Positions 41,840-53,184 of a stretch of 64,000 bases of DNA are shown piece by piece. The stretch spans positions 1,550,001 through 1,614,000 of the forward strand of contig NZ_CP016756.1 in NCBI RefSeq assembly GCF_001700965.1. Reading direction: 5' to 3'. The notes beneath the pieces were generated by a model that searched no databases, was not told where the DNA came from, and was given only the letters and a program-made list of their open reading frames with translations. This stretch comes from Stenotrophomonas nitritireducens. GTDB taxonomy: Bacteria; Pseudomonadota; Gammaproteobacteria; Xanthomonadales; Xanthomonadaceae. How positions within the stretch are numbered: the stretch's first letter is position 1; each line of letters starts with the position of its first letter. A program made the position numbers and the translations under genes.

Positions 41840-43177
41840 ATGCCACAGATCCTGATCATCGACGACAACGCTGCCGTGGCCACTGCGCTGGACGTGTTGT
41901 TTTCCCTGCACGATATCGACACCCGCCACGCCAGTTCGCCGGAACAAGGGCTGGCGATGCTGGCCGAGCACGAGTTTGATCTGGTCCTGCAGGACATGAA
42001 CTTCACCGCCGATACCACCTCCGGCGAAGAAGGCCAGGATCTGTTCCGGCGCATCCGTCAGGCCCACCCTGACCTGCCGGTGATCCTGCTCACCGCCTGG
42101 ACGCACCTGGACAGCGCCGTGGAACTGGTCAAGGCCGGTGCCGCCGACTACCTGGCCAAGCCCTGGGATGACGGCCGCCTGCTGACCACCGTCAACAACC
42201 TGTTGGAACTGGCCGAAGCACGCCGCGAGCTGGCCCGCCGCCGCGCCCGCGAGCAGCGCCAGCAAAAAGCCCTGCATGATCGCTACGATCTGCGCGGGCT
42301 GGTGTTTGCCGACCCTTCCAGCGAACGCATCATCGCCCTGGCCTGCCAGGTCGCGCGCTCTGAGTTGCCGGTGCTGATCACCGGCCCGAACGGCGCTGGC
42401 AAGGAGAAGATCGCCGAGATCATCCAGGCCAACTCGGCGCACAGCAAAGGGCCGTTCGTCGCACTCAACTGCGGCGCCATTCCGTCCGAGTTGATCGAGG
42501 CCGAACTGTTCGGCACCGAGGCCGGCGCCTATACCGGCGCCAACAAGGCTCGCGAAGGCAAATTCGAGGCGGCCGACGGTGGCACCTTGTTCCTGGATGA
42601 AATCGGCAACCTGTCGCTGACTGGGCAGATGAAACTGCTGCGGGTGCTTGAAACCGGACGCTTTGAGCGGCTGGGTTCCAATCGCGAGCGGCAGGTGAAA
42701 GTGCGCGTGGTCAGCGCCACCAATGCCGACCTGCCGGCGATGATCCGCGCCGGCAGCTTCCGCGAAGATCTGTATTACCGGCTCAACACCGTCGAGCTGA
42801 GCCTGCCAGCGCTGGCCGAGCGCCGCGAGGACATCCTGCCATTGGCGCAGTACTTCCTCGCCGACGGCAAGCCGCTGTCCGCGCCCGCCCTGCAGGCCCT
42901 GCAACGCCACAACTGGCCAGGCAATGTGCGCGAACTGCGCAATGTGATCCAACGCGCCGCCCTGCTCGCACAGGGCCCGCGCATCGAAGTTGCCGACCTG
43001 AACCTGCCACGTGCACCGGCGCGTTCCACCGCGCCTGCCGATGAACCCGATCGCGCGCACATCGTCACTGCATTGGAACGGGCCGGCGGCGTCATCGCCC
43101 AGGCTGCTGCCGAGCTGGGACTGAGCCGGCAGGCGCTGTACCGGCGCATGGATCGCCACGGCATTCCGCGCGAGTGA
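41840..43177 (+). CDS. NtrC-family sigma-54-dependent response regulator
   Basis: This protein has 445 residues in three domains. The receiver is at 1-115 with acidic D8/D9, phospho-acceptor D52 (LVLQDMNF), T85 and K107 (YLAKPWDD). The AAA+ domain is at about 150-375 with Walker A GPNGAGKE (182-189), the sigma-54-contacting loop GAYTGA (229-234) and Walker B TLFLDE. The Fis-type helix-turn-helix is at the end (GLSRQALYRRMDRHGI). It should activate the -24/-12 promoter at 30885 when phosphorylated by the kinase encoded 10 bases downstream. It is transcribed in the same direction as the exporter genes, which suggests positive autoregulation if the operon is continuous. Confidence 0.95.
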   Translation: MPQILIIDDNAAVATALDVLFSLHDIDTRHASSPEQGLAMLAEHEFDLVLQDMNFTADTTSGEEGQDLFRRIRQAHPDLPVILLTAWTHLDSAVELVKAGAADYLAKPWDDGRLLTTVNNLLELAEARRELARRRAREQRQQKALHDRYDLRGLVFADPSSERIIALACQVARSELPVLITGPNGAGKEKIAEIIQANSAHSKGPFVALNCGAIPSELIEAELFGTEAGAYTGANKAREGKFEAADGGTLFLDEIGNLSLTGQMKLLRVLETGRFERLGSNRERQVKVRVVSATNADLPAMIRAGSFREDLYYRLNTVELSLPALAERREDILPLAQYFLADGKPLSAPALQALQRHNWPGNVRELRNVIQRAALLAQGPRIEVADLNLPRAPARSTAPADEPDRAHIVTALERAGGVIAQAAAELGLSRQALYRRMDRHGIPRE

Positions 43178-43187
43178 GCACATCCCA

Positions 43188-44540
43188 GTGAAAACGCGCT
43201 CCTTCACCTTCACCCTGTTTCTGCAGCTGCTGCCGGTACTGGCGCTGGCGGCGGCATTGCCGTGGTTCCTGGCGTACTGGATGGACCGTGGCTGGGTGGT
43301 GGCGGGTGTGTCCACGGTCGTCCTGCTTGCGTTGATGTGGTGGGCATTGCGGCGCGCCACCGCACCGATCCGCTCGCTGCTGCGGGCGCTGGCCGGCACC
43401 ACCAGCAGCTACCGCGATGGCGAGTTCAACTTTGGCGTGCACTGGCGCGGCAACGATGAATTCGCCCAGCTTGTGCAGGCCCATGCCGAACTGGGCGATG
43501 TACTGCGCGAACAACGGCAGTCGCTGGTGCAGCGCGAACTTCTGCTGGACACCATGGTGCAGAACACGCCGGTGGCGATGCTGCTGCTCACCGATGGTGG
43601 CGATGGCGTGCAACGCGTGACCTTCTCCAACACCGCCGCGCGCAAGCTGCTGCATGGCGGTTGGAAGCTGGAAGGCCAACGCATGCACGAGCTGCTGGAA
43701 AACATGCCGATCGAGCTGCGCAATGCCATCGCCCGCGGCGGTGACAGCCTGTTCGCGGTGCGCGACCCGGACGCGGCCGAGGACGATGATGATGACGAGC
43801 AGATCTATCACCTGTCGCGCCGCGCCTTCCATCTGAACGGGCGTCCGCACGAACTGCTGTTGCTGCGCCTGTTGACTGCCGAACTGCGCAGGCAGGAAGT
43901 GCAGACCTGGAAGAAGGTGATCCGGGTGATCAGCCATGAGCTGAACAACTCACTGGCACCGATTGCCTCGCTGGCGCATTCCGGTGCGGAGCTGGTGCGG
44001 CGCGGCCGCCATGAACGGCTCGAGGACATCTTCGGCACCGTCGAGGAACGCGCGCGCCACCTGGAGGGCTTCATCCGTGGCTATGCGCGCTTTGCCAAAC
44101 TGCCGCAACCGCAGTTGCAGACCGTTGCCTGGAGCCAATTCCTGCAGGGCCTGCAGCAGCAGATCAGCTTCCGCATGGCACCGTTGGTGGATGAGCAATA
44201 CAGCCGCCTGGATCAATCGCAGTTCTCGCAGGCAATGCTGAACCTGCTGAAGAACGCGCACGAAGCCGGTGCCGACAACGGCGCAGCGGATGATGCGGTA
44301 GAAGTACGTATCGCACGGTTGCCGAACTGGCTGCGCATCGAGGTACTGGATCGCGGCAGCGGCATGAACGAAGCCGTGCTGCAGAACGCATTGATGCCGT
44401 TCTATTCGACCAAGCGCAACGGCACCGGCCTGGGCCTGGCCTTGACGCGCGAGATCATCGAGGCACACGGCGGACGTATTTCATTGCAGAACCGCAAGGA
44501 CGGTGGCCTGTGCGTGGCGATATTGCTGCCACACGACTAA
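43188..44540 (+). CDS. Sensor histidine kinase (NtrY-like) of the exporter locus
   Basis: This protein has 450 residues with a GTG start. Two N-terminal TM helices (about 8-30 and 36-54) have almost no periplasmic loop between them, so the signal is probably sensed in or at the membrane. A HAMP-like linker and a PAS-like domain (about 115-225) follow, with the acidic insert AAEDDDDDEQ. The phospho-acceptor is H250 (VISHELNNSLAPIASL). The ATPase domain has NLLKNAHEAG (N-box), DRGSGM (G1) and KRNGTGLGLALTREI (G2). It is the likely partner of the regulator just upstream. Confidence 0.94.
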   Translation: MKTRSFTFTLFLQLLPVLALAAALPWFLAYWMDRGWVVAGVSTVVLLALMWWALRRATAPIRSLLRALAGTTSSYRDGEFNFGVHWRGNDEFAQLVQAHAELGDVLREQRQSLVQRELLLDTMVQNTPVAMLLLTDGGDGVQRVTFSNTAARKLLHGGWKLEGQRMHELLENMPIELRNAIARGGDSLFAVRDPDAAEDDDDDEQIYHLSRRAFHLNGRPHELLLLRLLTAELRRQEVQTWKKVIRVISHELNNSLAPIASLAHSGAELVRRGRHERLEDIFGTVEERARHLEGFIRGYARFAKLPQPQLQTVAWSQFLQGLQQQISFRMAPLVDEQYSRLDQSQFSQAMLNLLKNAHEAGADNGAADDAVEVRIARLPNWLRIEVLDRGSGMNEAVLQNALMPFYSTKRNGTGLGLALTREIIEAHGGRISLQNRKDGGLCVAILLPHD

Positions 44541-44709
44541 CAAATGCAGTTGTAGGAGCGGCATAAGCCGCGAAGCTGGCGCCATATCCGCGACCGCAAT
44601 GCCGGGTGATCTGGAAATCTCCTGGCTTCGCGGCTGACGCCGCTCCTGCAGCGCGGCTGTGTCATCGGGAAGACCCTGCCGAGCATGGCTCGGCACTACG
44701 CCCCTGCGC
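44541..44709. repeat. Inverted REP pair plus a GTAG-type REP
   Basis: GTAGGAGCGGCA...GCGAAGC (44553-44577) and its inverted copy (44625-44649) form a REPIN. A GTAG-headed element of the other family lies inverted at 44677-44699, ending against the GNAT gene. I see no T-rich terminator for the two-component genes. Confidence 0.85.
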
Positions 44710-45246
44710 CTAATCCAGCGTTCGCTGCATCGCCAAGCGCAGTTCCATCGGGAAACCCGCCGCTGCCTCGGCGGCCATTACCTCGCGCATGCCGGCACTC
44801 CACTCCTGCGCCGGCCATTCACGGAAGCCTTCGCTGGCATAGAAGGGCGCATTCCATGCAACGTCGCTCAAGGTGCTCAGCACCGCACGCCGGTGTGCAC
44901 GTGCCCTGCCCTGCGCCAGCGCATGCCGCAGCAAGGCCCGGCCCAAACCTTTGCGCCCATGTTCCGGCGCAACGTCCATCTGCTGGATATGGAAATCAGC
45001 CCCAAGAACACCGGCCATCAGGTAACCCGCCAGCGCGTGCTCGTGGGCAATCACCCACAGCATTCCGCGCTGCCACGCCTGTTCAAACAACTGCGGGTCG
45101 GTCGGGCTGGCAGCAAATATCGGCGCAGCCGGATGCCCGTGCAAGCGCTCAGCGGCGCGCGCCTCGATCCGCGGTAACAGCGCGAGCTCCTCGCGCTTTG
45201 CCGGCCGTGGCTCAGGACTTTTTGACAGGACGCACCCAGCCTTCAA
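44710..45246 (-). CDS. GNAT family N-acetyltransferase
   Basis: The protein has 178 residues of the GNAT fold. The acetyl-CoA-binding motif A is visible as [26 protein letters not shown] (the Q/R-x-x-G-x-G/A pattern), followed by [22 protein letters not shown], the usual beta-6/beta-7 part. No ATG lies near the N-terminus. A TTG at 45246 overlaps the glmU 3' end by 35 bases and gives a full-length domain, so I use it. The ribosome-binding site is weak and coupling to glmU translation may help. The substrate is unknown. Confidence 0.82.
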   Translation of the reverse strand: MKAGCVLSKSPEPRPAKREELALLPRIEARAAERLHGHPAAPIFAASPTDPQLFEQAWQRGMLWVIAHEHALAGYLMAGVLGADFHIQQMDVAPEHGRKGLGRALLRHALAQGRARAHRRAVLSTLSDVAWNAPFYASEGFREWPAQEWSAGMREVMAAEAAAGFPMELRLAMQRTLD

Positions 45247-46579
45247 TCGTCTGCTGGCGCGTGCGTGCCACCGTCAGTTTGCCTTCCGGCGCGTTGCGTG
45301 TGATCACCGAGCCGGCGCCGATCGTGGCGCCATCCTCGATGGTCAGCGGCGCTACCAGCGAACTATTGGAACCGATGAAAACCTTGTCGCCTATCGTGGT
45401 CTGGAACTTGTTCACGCCGTCGTAGTTGCAGGTGATGGTGCCCGCACCGATATTGGTGCCGCTGCCGATCACCGCGTCGCCCAGGTAGGTCAGGTGGTTG
45501 GCCTTGCTGCCCTTGCCCAGCGTGGCCTTCTTGGTCTCCACGAAGTTGCCCACGTGCACGCCGTCAGCCAGCACCGTGCCCGGACGCAGCCGTGCGAACG
45601 GCCCGATCTGTGCCGCGCCCTCGCTGATCACGCCTTCCAGATCGCAATGCGGCCGTACTTCTGTGCCGGCACCGAGCTTGACGTCCTTCAGCCGCACGAA
45701 GGCACCGATGCTGACGCCATCGCCCAGCTCGACCTCGCCTTCCAGGATCACATTGGCATCGATCTGCACATCGCGGCCCACCGTGACCGTGCCACGCTGG
45801 TCGAAACGCAATGGATCCAGCAGGCGTGCGCCCTGCTCGCACAGCGCCTTGGCCGCGCGCAGCTGCCAGGCACGTTCCAGCTGCGCCAGCTGCCACGGGT
45901 CGTTCGCCCCCTCGGCTTCCTGTGCATCGCCCGCCAGCACCAGTTCGGCCGGCGCGTATTCGCTGGCGGCAGAAGCAAACACATCGGTGAGGTAATACTC
46001 GCCCTGCGCATTGCGGTTCGACAGGCTGGAAAGCCAACGCCGCAAGGCCGTCGATTCGGCGGTGATGATGCCGGTGTTCACGGTGCGGATGCGCTTCTGC
46101 TCGTCGCTGGCATCTTTCTGCTCGACGATGGCCGCAACCTTGCCTTCGGCATCGCGGACAATGCGGCCGTAACCGCGCGGATCGTCCAGCTCGGCCACCA
46201 GCACCGCCAGGCGCGGGCCGTTTTCCAACAGCGCGCTCAAGGTGTCCGCGCGCATCAACGGCACATCGCCGTAGAGCACCAGCACCTGCGCAGTATCCGG
46301 AACCTGGGGCATGGCCTGCTGCACGGCATGGCCGGTACCCAGCTGCTGGCTCTGCTCAGCCCACAGCAGGTCCGGCTGGTCGGCGAAAGCGGCACGCACC
46401 GCCTCACCACCATGGCCATAGACCACGTGGATGCCGGCCGGCTGCAGTTGCCGCGCGGTGTCGATCACGTGGGCCAGCATCGGCCGCCCGGCAATTGGCT
46501 GCAACACCTTGGGCAACAGCGATTTCATGCGCTTGCCAGCGCCGGCAGCGAGGATGATGACGTGCAACGGCTGGGTCAT
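45212..46579 (-). CDS. glmU: Bifunctional GlcNAc-1-P uridylyltransferase / GlcN-1-P acetyltransferase
   Basis: GlmU makes UDP-GlcNAc for peptidoglycan and lipopolysaccharide. The 455 residues are the usual length. The N-terminal pyrophosphorylase shows [13 protein letters not shown]25 (LLPKVLQP), QLGTGHAV and LYGDVPLM. The C-terminal left-handed beta-helix acetyltransferase shows the hexapeptide pattern, [21 protein letters not shown] and [15 protein letters not shown]. It works downstream of GlmS, also encoded in this window. The atp operon lies upstream of it, beyond the divergent GtrA-like gene. Confidence 0.98.
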   Translation of the reverse strand: MTQPLHVIILAAGAGKRMKSLLPKVLQPIAGRPMLAHVIDTARQLQPAGIHVVYGHGGEAVRAAFADQPDLLWAEQSQQLGTGHAVQQAMPQVPDTAQVLVLYGDVPLMRADTLSALLENGPRLAVLVAELDDPRGYGRIVRDAEGKVAAIVEQKDASDEQKRIRTVNTGIITAESTALRRWLSSLSNRNAQGEYYLTDVFASAASEYAPAELVLAGDAQEAEGANDPWQLAQLERAWQLRAAKALCEQGARLLDPLRFDQRGTVTVGRDVQIDANVILEGEVELGDGVSIGAFVRLKDVKLGAGTEVRPHCDLEGVISEGAAQIGPFARLRPGTVLADGVHVGNFVETKKATLGKGSKANHLTYLGDAVIGSGTNIGAGTITCNYDGVNKFQTTIGDKVFIGSNSSLVAPLTIEDGATIGAGSVITRNAPEGKLTVARTRQQTIEGWVRPVKKS

Positions 46580-46630
46580 GCCTACAACTTCCTTCGAGAG
46601 TGTCTGGATTCTAAGCGCAAGGAGTTAGCA

Positions 46631-47044
46631 TTGCAGGCCATCACTCGAACCTGCGCGACCATGAGCCTGTTCCGCCAAGGCAGCCAGTACATCGCCATTG
46701 GCCTGTTGCAGCTGGCGCTGGACTGGGGGGTATTCGTTGCCGCCACCGCGCTGGGAGTGCCGGTGGCACCGGGCAACCTGTTGGGCCGGGTAAGCGGCGC
46801 GGTGCTCGGTTTCTGGCTCAATGGGCGTTATACGTTCGCCGCCCAAGGTGAACAGCGCCATGGTTGGAAGCGCTTTGCCCGGTTCGCGGTGCTGTGGCTG
46901 CTGATGACCGTGATCAGCACCTGGCTGATCGATTGGGTGGCCCATTCGCTGGGGCTTAAATACGCATGGCTGGGCAAGCCGCTGGTCGAAGCCGGCCTGG
47001 CCGGGATCAGTTTCCTGCTGCTGCGGCATGTGGTCTATCGCTGA
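46631..47044 (+). CDS. GtrA-like membrane protein
   Basis: This protein has 137 residues from a TTG start at 46631, chosen because AAGGAG lies 7 bases upstream. The ATG at 46661, giving 127 residues, has no visible ribosome-binding site. Four hydrophobic segments fit the GtrA/DPMS family (SQYIAIGLLQLALDWGVFVAATAL, NLLGRVSGAVLGFWLNGRYTF, FAVLWLLMTVISTWLIDW, LAGISFLLLRHVVYR). GtrA proteins are thought to move or bind polyprenyl-linked sugars for cell-surface glycosylation. No glycosyltransferase lies next to it, so its partner is elsewhere. It is divergent from glmU. Confidence 0.85.
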   Translation: MQAITRTCATMSLFRQGSQYIAIGLLQLALDWGVFVAATALGVPVAPGNLLGRVSGAVLGFWLNGRYTFAAQGEQRHGWKRFARFAVLWLLMTVISTWLIDWVAHSLGLKYAWLGKPLVEAGLAGISFLLLRHVVYR

Positions 47045-47054
47045 GACGGACACT

Positions 47055-47122
47055 GTAGTGCCGAGCCATGCCCAGCATGGGTTTCACCGGGAAAGCCTCT
47101 GCCGAGCATGGCTCGGCACTAC
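47055..47122. repeat. GTAG-type REP pair (REPIN)
   Basis: A GTAG-headed palindrome at 47055-47077 and an inverted copy at 47100-47122 are separated by 22 bases, just before the atp operon terminator. Confidence 0.85.
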
Positions 47123-47131
47123 AAAAGGCAC

Positions 47132-47160
47132 AAAAAAACGCCGGCTGTTGGCCGGCGTCT
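47132..47160 (-). terminator. Rho-independent terminator of the atp operon
   Basis: ACGCCGGC (47138-47145) pairs with GCCGGCGT (47151-47158) around TGTTG. On the minus strand seven T follow. It lies about 25 bases after the atpC stop. Confidence 0.92.
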
Positions 47161-47182
47161 TCTTTGCGTTCTGCTGCAGACC

Positions 47183-47605
47183 TCAGTGCTTGAGGTTGCG
47201 GCGCAGACGCTCCAGGGCCTGCAGCTGTGCCGTGATTTCGGCCAGCTTCTGCTGTGCCTCGGCCAGCTCCATGGCTTCGCCACGGTGGGCCAGCACGCGC
47301 TCTGCTTCTTCCTTGGCCTTGCGCACCGATGCTTCATCGATGTCGGTGGCGCGGATGGCGGTGTCGGCCAGCACGGTCACGACCTGCGGCTGTACTTCCA
47401 GGATGCCGCCGGAGATGGCGAAATCCAGGTGTTCCCCTGCAGCGGTGGTGACCACGACCTTACCCGGCTTCAGACGGGTGATCAGCGGTGCGTGCTTGGG
47501 CGCGATGCCCAGCTCGCCCAGCTCACCGGTGGCCACGACCAGGGTCGCTTCGCCGCTGAAGATCTGCTGCTCGGCACTGACGATGTCGCAACGGATGGTG
47601 CTCAT
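47183..47605 (-). CDS. atpC: F1Fo ATP synthase subunit epsilon
   Basis: This 140-residue central-stalk subunit links gamma to the c-ring and modulates ATPase activity. The N-terminal beta-sandwich starts [31 protein letters not shown], followed by PRHAPLIT-type [12 protein letters not shown]. The C-terminal helical pair is rich in A, E and K ([28 protein letters not shown]). It is the last gene of the atp operon. The 81-base gap to atpD contains two small palindromes (47628-47643 and 47656-47680). The terminator is at 47132. Confidence 0.97.
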   Translation of the reverse strand: MSTIRCDIVSAEQQIFSGEATLVVATGELGELGIAPKHAPLITRLKPGKVVVTTAAGEHLDFAISGGILEVQPQVVTVLADTAIRATDIDEASVRKAKEEAERVLAHRGEAMELAEAQQKLAEITAQLQALERLRRNLKH

Positions 47606-47686
47606 GGAACTCTCTTCGCCTGGTTGGGTGGGCCTGCGCCCACCGCAGGATGCCGCGTGGGCGGAGCGAACTCCGCCACGTGGGAA

Positions 47687-49995
<2,309 letters not shown>

Positions 49996-50038
49996 CTCTT
50001 ATTCCCGTGGCGCGAGGTCGAACCCCGCGTTTGCCGTA

Positions 50039-50089
50039 CAGCGGAGCCAGGCTCCGCTGCTTTCAGTCGTGCGGAGCAAGGCTCCACAC
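50039..50089. repeat. Two palindromic units between atpA and atpG
   Basis: CAGCGGAGCCAGGCTCCGCT (50039-50058) and the related GTGCGGAGCAAGGCTCCACA (50069-50088) are tandem palindromes with the core GGAGC-N2-GCTCC. They are inside the atp operon and are not followed by a T-run, so they probably affect mRNA stability or processing. They resemble a REP family distinct from the GTAG-type elements. Confidence 0.7.
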
Positions 50090-50102
50090 TACAGGACTGG
50101 TA

Positions 50103-51650
50103 TTACCAGGTACCGGTGCTCTTGAAATCGGCGATGCCCTTCTTGAAGGCAGCTTCGATCTCGTCGTTCCAGGCGCCGGTGCTGTTGATCTTGGAGGTCA
50201 ACTCACCTGCGGTGTTGGCGAAGTGCGCGTGCAGGCCAGCTTCGAACGACAGCAGCTTGTTGACCGGCACGTCGTCAAGGAAGCCCTCGTTGACGGCGTA
50301 GATCGACAGTGCCTGGTCGGCGATGGACATCGGCGCGTACTGCTTCTGCTTCATCAGCTCGGTGACGCGCTGACCGCGCTCCAGCTGCTTGCGGGTCGCT
50401 TCGTCCAGGTCCGAGGCGAACTGCGCGAACGCAGCCAGCTCACGGTACTGCGCCAGCGAGATACGGATGCCGCCGGACAGCTTCTTGATGATCTTGGTCT
50501 GGGCTGCACCACCGACGCGCGACACCGAGATACCGGCGTTGACGGCCGGACGGATACCGGCGTTGAACAGGTCGGTTTCCAGGAAGATCTGGCCGTCGGT
50601 GATCGAGATCACGTTGGTCGGAACGAACGCGGACACGTCGCCGGCCTGGGTTTCGATGATCGGCAGCGCGGTCAGCGAGCCGGTCTTGCCGGTCACTTCG
50701 CCGTTGGTGAACTTCTCCACGTACTCTTCCGACACGCGAGCTGCGCGCTCGAGCAGGCGGGAGTGCAGGTAGAACACGTCACCCGGGTAGGCTTCACGGC
50801 CCGGCGGGCGCTTCAGGAGCAGCGAGATCTGGCGGTAGGCAACAGCCTGCTTGGACAGATCGTCGTACACGATCAGGGCATCCTGGCCGCGATCCATGAA
50901 GTACTCACCCATGGTGCAGCCGGAGTAGGCGCTGATGTACTGCATCGCAGCCGACTCGGAAGCGGTAGCGGCCACGACCACGGTGTGGGCCAGGGCGCCG
51001 TTTTCTTCCAGCTTGCGCACGATGTTGGCAACGGTCGAAGCCTTCTGGCCGATCGCGACGTACACGCACTTGATGCCGGTGCCCTTCTGGTTGATCACCG
51101 CATCGATCGCCATTGCCGTCTTACCGGTCTGGCGGTCACCGATGATCAGCTCGCGCTGGCCACGGCCGATCGGGATCATCGCATCGACCGACTTGTAACC
51201 GGTCTGCACCGGCTGGTCGACCGACTTGCGCCAGATCACGCCCGGCGCAACGCGCTCGACCGGCGCGGTCAGCGAGGTGCCCAGCGGGCCCTTGCCGTCG
51301 ATCGGCTCACCCAGCGCGTTGACAACGCGGCCGAGCATTTCCGGACCCACCGGCACTTCCAGGATGCGGCCGGTGGTCTTGGCCACGTCGCCTTCGCGCA
51401 GGTTCTGGTAGTCGCCCAGGACCACGGCGCCGACCGAGTCGCGCTCCAGGTTCAGTGCCAGGGCGTAGGTGTTGTTCGGCAGTTCGATCATTTCGCCCTG
51501 CATCACGTCGGCCAGACCGAAGATGCGCACGATACCGTCGGACACGCCAGTCACGGTGCCTTCGTTGCGCGATTCCGCGGACAGGGCGACCTTCTCGATG
51601 CGGGTCTTGATCAGTTCGCTGATTTCAGAGGGGTTGAGCGTGGTAGCCAT
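50103..51650 (-). CDS. atpA: F1Fo ATP synthase subunit alpha
   Basis: This 515-residue non-catalytic nucleotide-binding subunit has Walker A GDRQTGKT at residues 171-178. It also has the conserved [19 protein letters not shown] segment ([20 protein letters not shown]) and the arginine-finger region [16 protein letters not shown]. The start is the ATG at 51650 ([15 protein letters not shown]); a TTG two codons upstream is in frame but not needed. It lies 44 bases downstream of atpH. Confidence 0.98.
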   Translation of the reverse strand: MATTLNPSEISELIKTRIEKVALSAESRNEGTVTGVSDGIVRIFGLADVMQGEMIELPNNTYALALNLERDSVGAVVLGDYQNLREGDVAKTTGRILEVPVGPEMLGRVVNALGEPIDGKGPLGTSLTAPVERVAPGVIWRKSVDQPVQTGYKSVDAMIPIGRGQRELIIGDRQTGKTAMAIDAVINQKGTGIKCVYVAIGQKASTVANIVRKLEENGALAHTVVVAATASESAAMQYISAYSGCTMGEYFMDRGQDALIVYDDLSKQAVAYRQISLLLKRPPGREAYPGDVFYLHSRLLERAARVSEEYVEKFTNGEVTGKTGSLTALPIIETQAGDVSAFVPTNVISITDGQIFLETDLFNAGIRPAVNAGISVSRVGGAAQTKIIKKLSGGIRISLAQYRELAAFAQFASDLDEATRKQLERGQRVTELMKQKQYAPMSIADQALSIYAVNEGFLDDVPVNKLLSFEAGLHAHFANTAGELTSKINSTGAWNDEIEAAFKKGIADFKSTGTW

Positions 51651-51694
51651 CGTCAAGTCCTAGTGCCGGCTTGTGGCCGGACGGTAATGTGAAT

Positions 51695-52222
51695 TCAGTG
51701 TGCGAGCGCGGTCTGCAGGCGCGACAGCTTGCCCTTGAGCGAGCCATCGATAACTACGTCGCCGGCATCGATCACGGCGCCGCCGATCAGCGAAGCGTCC
51801 ACCGCGGTCGATACCTCGACGTCGCGGCCGAAACGCTTGCGCAGCGCAGCCTTGATCTTTTCCAGCTCATCGCCCGACAGTTCGGCCGCCGAGGTCACGG
51901 TGGCCTTGACCACGTGTTCGGCTTCGGCGCGCAGCTGCTCGTACAGGCCGGAGATTTCCGGCAGCTGCTGCAGACGACGGGCATCGGCCAGTACGTTCAG
52001 GAAGCGACCGTAGGTCTCGCTGGTCGCTTCCGGGCTCAGCAGGGCAACGGCGTCGCCGCGGCTCAGCTGCGGATTCGACAGCAAGGCCGACACGCGCGGA
52101 TCGGCGGCAACGCGGGCGGAGAACGCAAGCGCGTCCGACCACGGCGCGAACTTGCCTTCGTCACGCGCAATCGCAAATGCGGCGCGGGCGTACGGGCGGG
52201 CAAGCGTGAGGGCCTGGCTCAT
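51695..52222 (-). CDS. atpH: F1Fo ATP synthase subunit delta
   Basis: This 175-residue stator subunit at the top of F1 has the N-terminal helical bundle starting [20 protein letters not shown]. The C-terminal family signature is [44 protein letters not shown]. It begins three bases after atpF ends, consistent with coupling. Confidence 0.97.
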   Translation of the reverse strand: MSQALTLARPYARAAFAIARDEGKFAPWSDALAFSARVAADPRVSALLSNPQLSRGDAVALLSPEATSETYGRFLNVLADARRLQQLPEISGLYEQLRAEAEHVVKATVTSAAELSGDELEKIKAALRKRFGRDVEVSTAVDASLIGGAVIDAGDVVIDGSLKGKLSRLQTALAH

Positions 52223-52225
52223 CGA

Positions 52226-52696
52226 TCAGATCTCCGCAGCCAGCTCGTCGAGCAGCGCCTTGTGGGCGTTGGCATCGATTTCGCGCTTGAGCAGCTTTTC
52301 GGCGCCGGTCACGGCCAGAGCGGACACCTGCTTGCGCAGATCTTCACGGGCACGGTTGGCGGCAGCGTCGATTTCAGCCTGGGCCAGGTCTTTCTGGCGG
52401 TTGGCTTCGGCGATGGCTTCGTTCTTGGCAGCTTCAACGATCTGGTTCGCACGGGCGTGAGCCTGGTCGATGATCTCGTTGGCCTTGCCACGGGCTTCTT
52501 TCAGTGCCTCGTTGACCTTTACTTCCGCCTGGGCCAGATCTTTCTGGCTGCGGTCGGCAGCGGCCAAGCCCTCAGCGATCTTCTGCTGGCGCTCTTCAAT
52601 GGCCTTCAACAACGGCGGCCAGATCTTGGTCGCGATGATCCAGATCAGCAAAGCAAAGGCCAGGGCCTGTGCAAAGAGGGTGAGATTGATATTCAT
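52226..52696 (-). CDS. atpF: F1Fo ATP synthase subunit b
   Basis: This 156-residue peripheral-stalk subunit has one N-terminal membrane helix ([26 protein letters not shown]). A long charged coiled coil rich in A, E, K and Q follows to the C-terminus, where the delta-binding end sits ([23 protein letters not shown]). There is a 111-base gap between it and atpE with two hairpins (about 52726-52749 and 52766-52789). Confidence 0.97.
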   Translation of the reverse strand: MNINLTLFAQALAFALLIWIIATKIWPPLLKAIEERQQKIAEGLAAADRSQKDLAQAEVKVNEALKEARGKANEIIDQAHARANQIVEAAKNEAIAEANRQKDLAQAEIDAAANRAREDLRKQVSALAVTGAEKLLKREIDANAHKALLDELAAEI

Positions 52697-52765
52697 GATT
52701 AGCTCGATCGCTGGTGTCGGGGGTGGTTACGCCGCCGTGGCGGCGCAACCGAACCTTCATCCGAA

Positions 52766-52789
52766 GTCGGGTGCCAACAGGCACCCGAC
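52766..52789 (-). promoter_or_regulatory. Hairpin between atpE and atpF
   Basis: GTCGGGTGCC (52766-52775) pairs perfectly with GGCACCCGAC (52780-52789) around AACA, about 19 bases after the atpE stop on the minus strand. No T-run follows. It could protect the atpE message 3' end or attenuate readthrough, fitting the need for many c subunits per complex. A second short GC hairpin lies at 52726-52749. Confidence 0.55.
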
Positions 52790-52807
52790 CGTCTCACTGC
52801 AGCTGGA

Positions 52808-53110
52808 TCAGCCTGCCAGCTTGGCGGCTTCGGCCAGCAGGGCAGCAGCCAGCGGGTTGGCGAAAGCCAGCAGCAGGCCAACGGCGACCGAGATGATGAA
52901 CGCGGCGTCGATCAGGCCGGCGGTGATGAACATGCGGACCTGCAGGACCGGGATCAGTTCCGGCTGGCGAGCGGCCGACTCCAGGAACTTACCAGCCATG
53001 ATGGCCAGACCGAGGCCGGCGCCCAGCGCGGCCAGGCCGATCATGATGCCGACGGCAAGGGCGGTGGAGCTCTGAACTTGGGCGAGGTTGGTCAGGACGG
53101 CGAAGTACAT
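52808..53110 (-). CDS. atpE: F1Fo ATP synthase subunit c
   Basis: This 100-residue ring subunit has two membrane helices. The polar loop is in ESAARQPEL. The ion-carrying acid is D68 in [10 protein letters not shown], an Asp as in E. coli, without the Glu/Thr signature of sodium enzymes, so a proton ring is expected. A short N-terminal extension ([13 protein letters not shown]) precedes the first helix. The start has GGAG upstream. It is followed by a hairpin before atpF. Confidence 0.97.
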   Translation of the reverse strand: MYFAVLTNLAQVQSSTALAVGIMIGLAALGAGLGLAIMAGKFLESAARQPELIPVLQVRMFITAGLIDAAFIISVAVGLLLAFANPLAAALLAEAAKLAG

Positions 53111-53184
53111 GGTTATCTCCAGGAACTTAAGTAGCTAAGGGTGATGAAACGGATGAAGGTTGAAACTGGGTGAAGCTTGTAACT

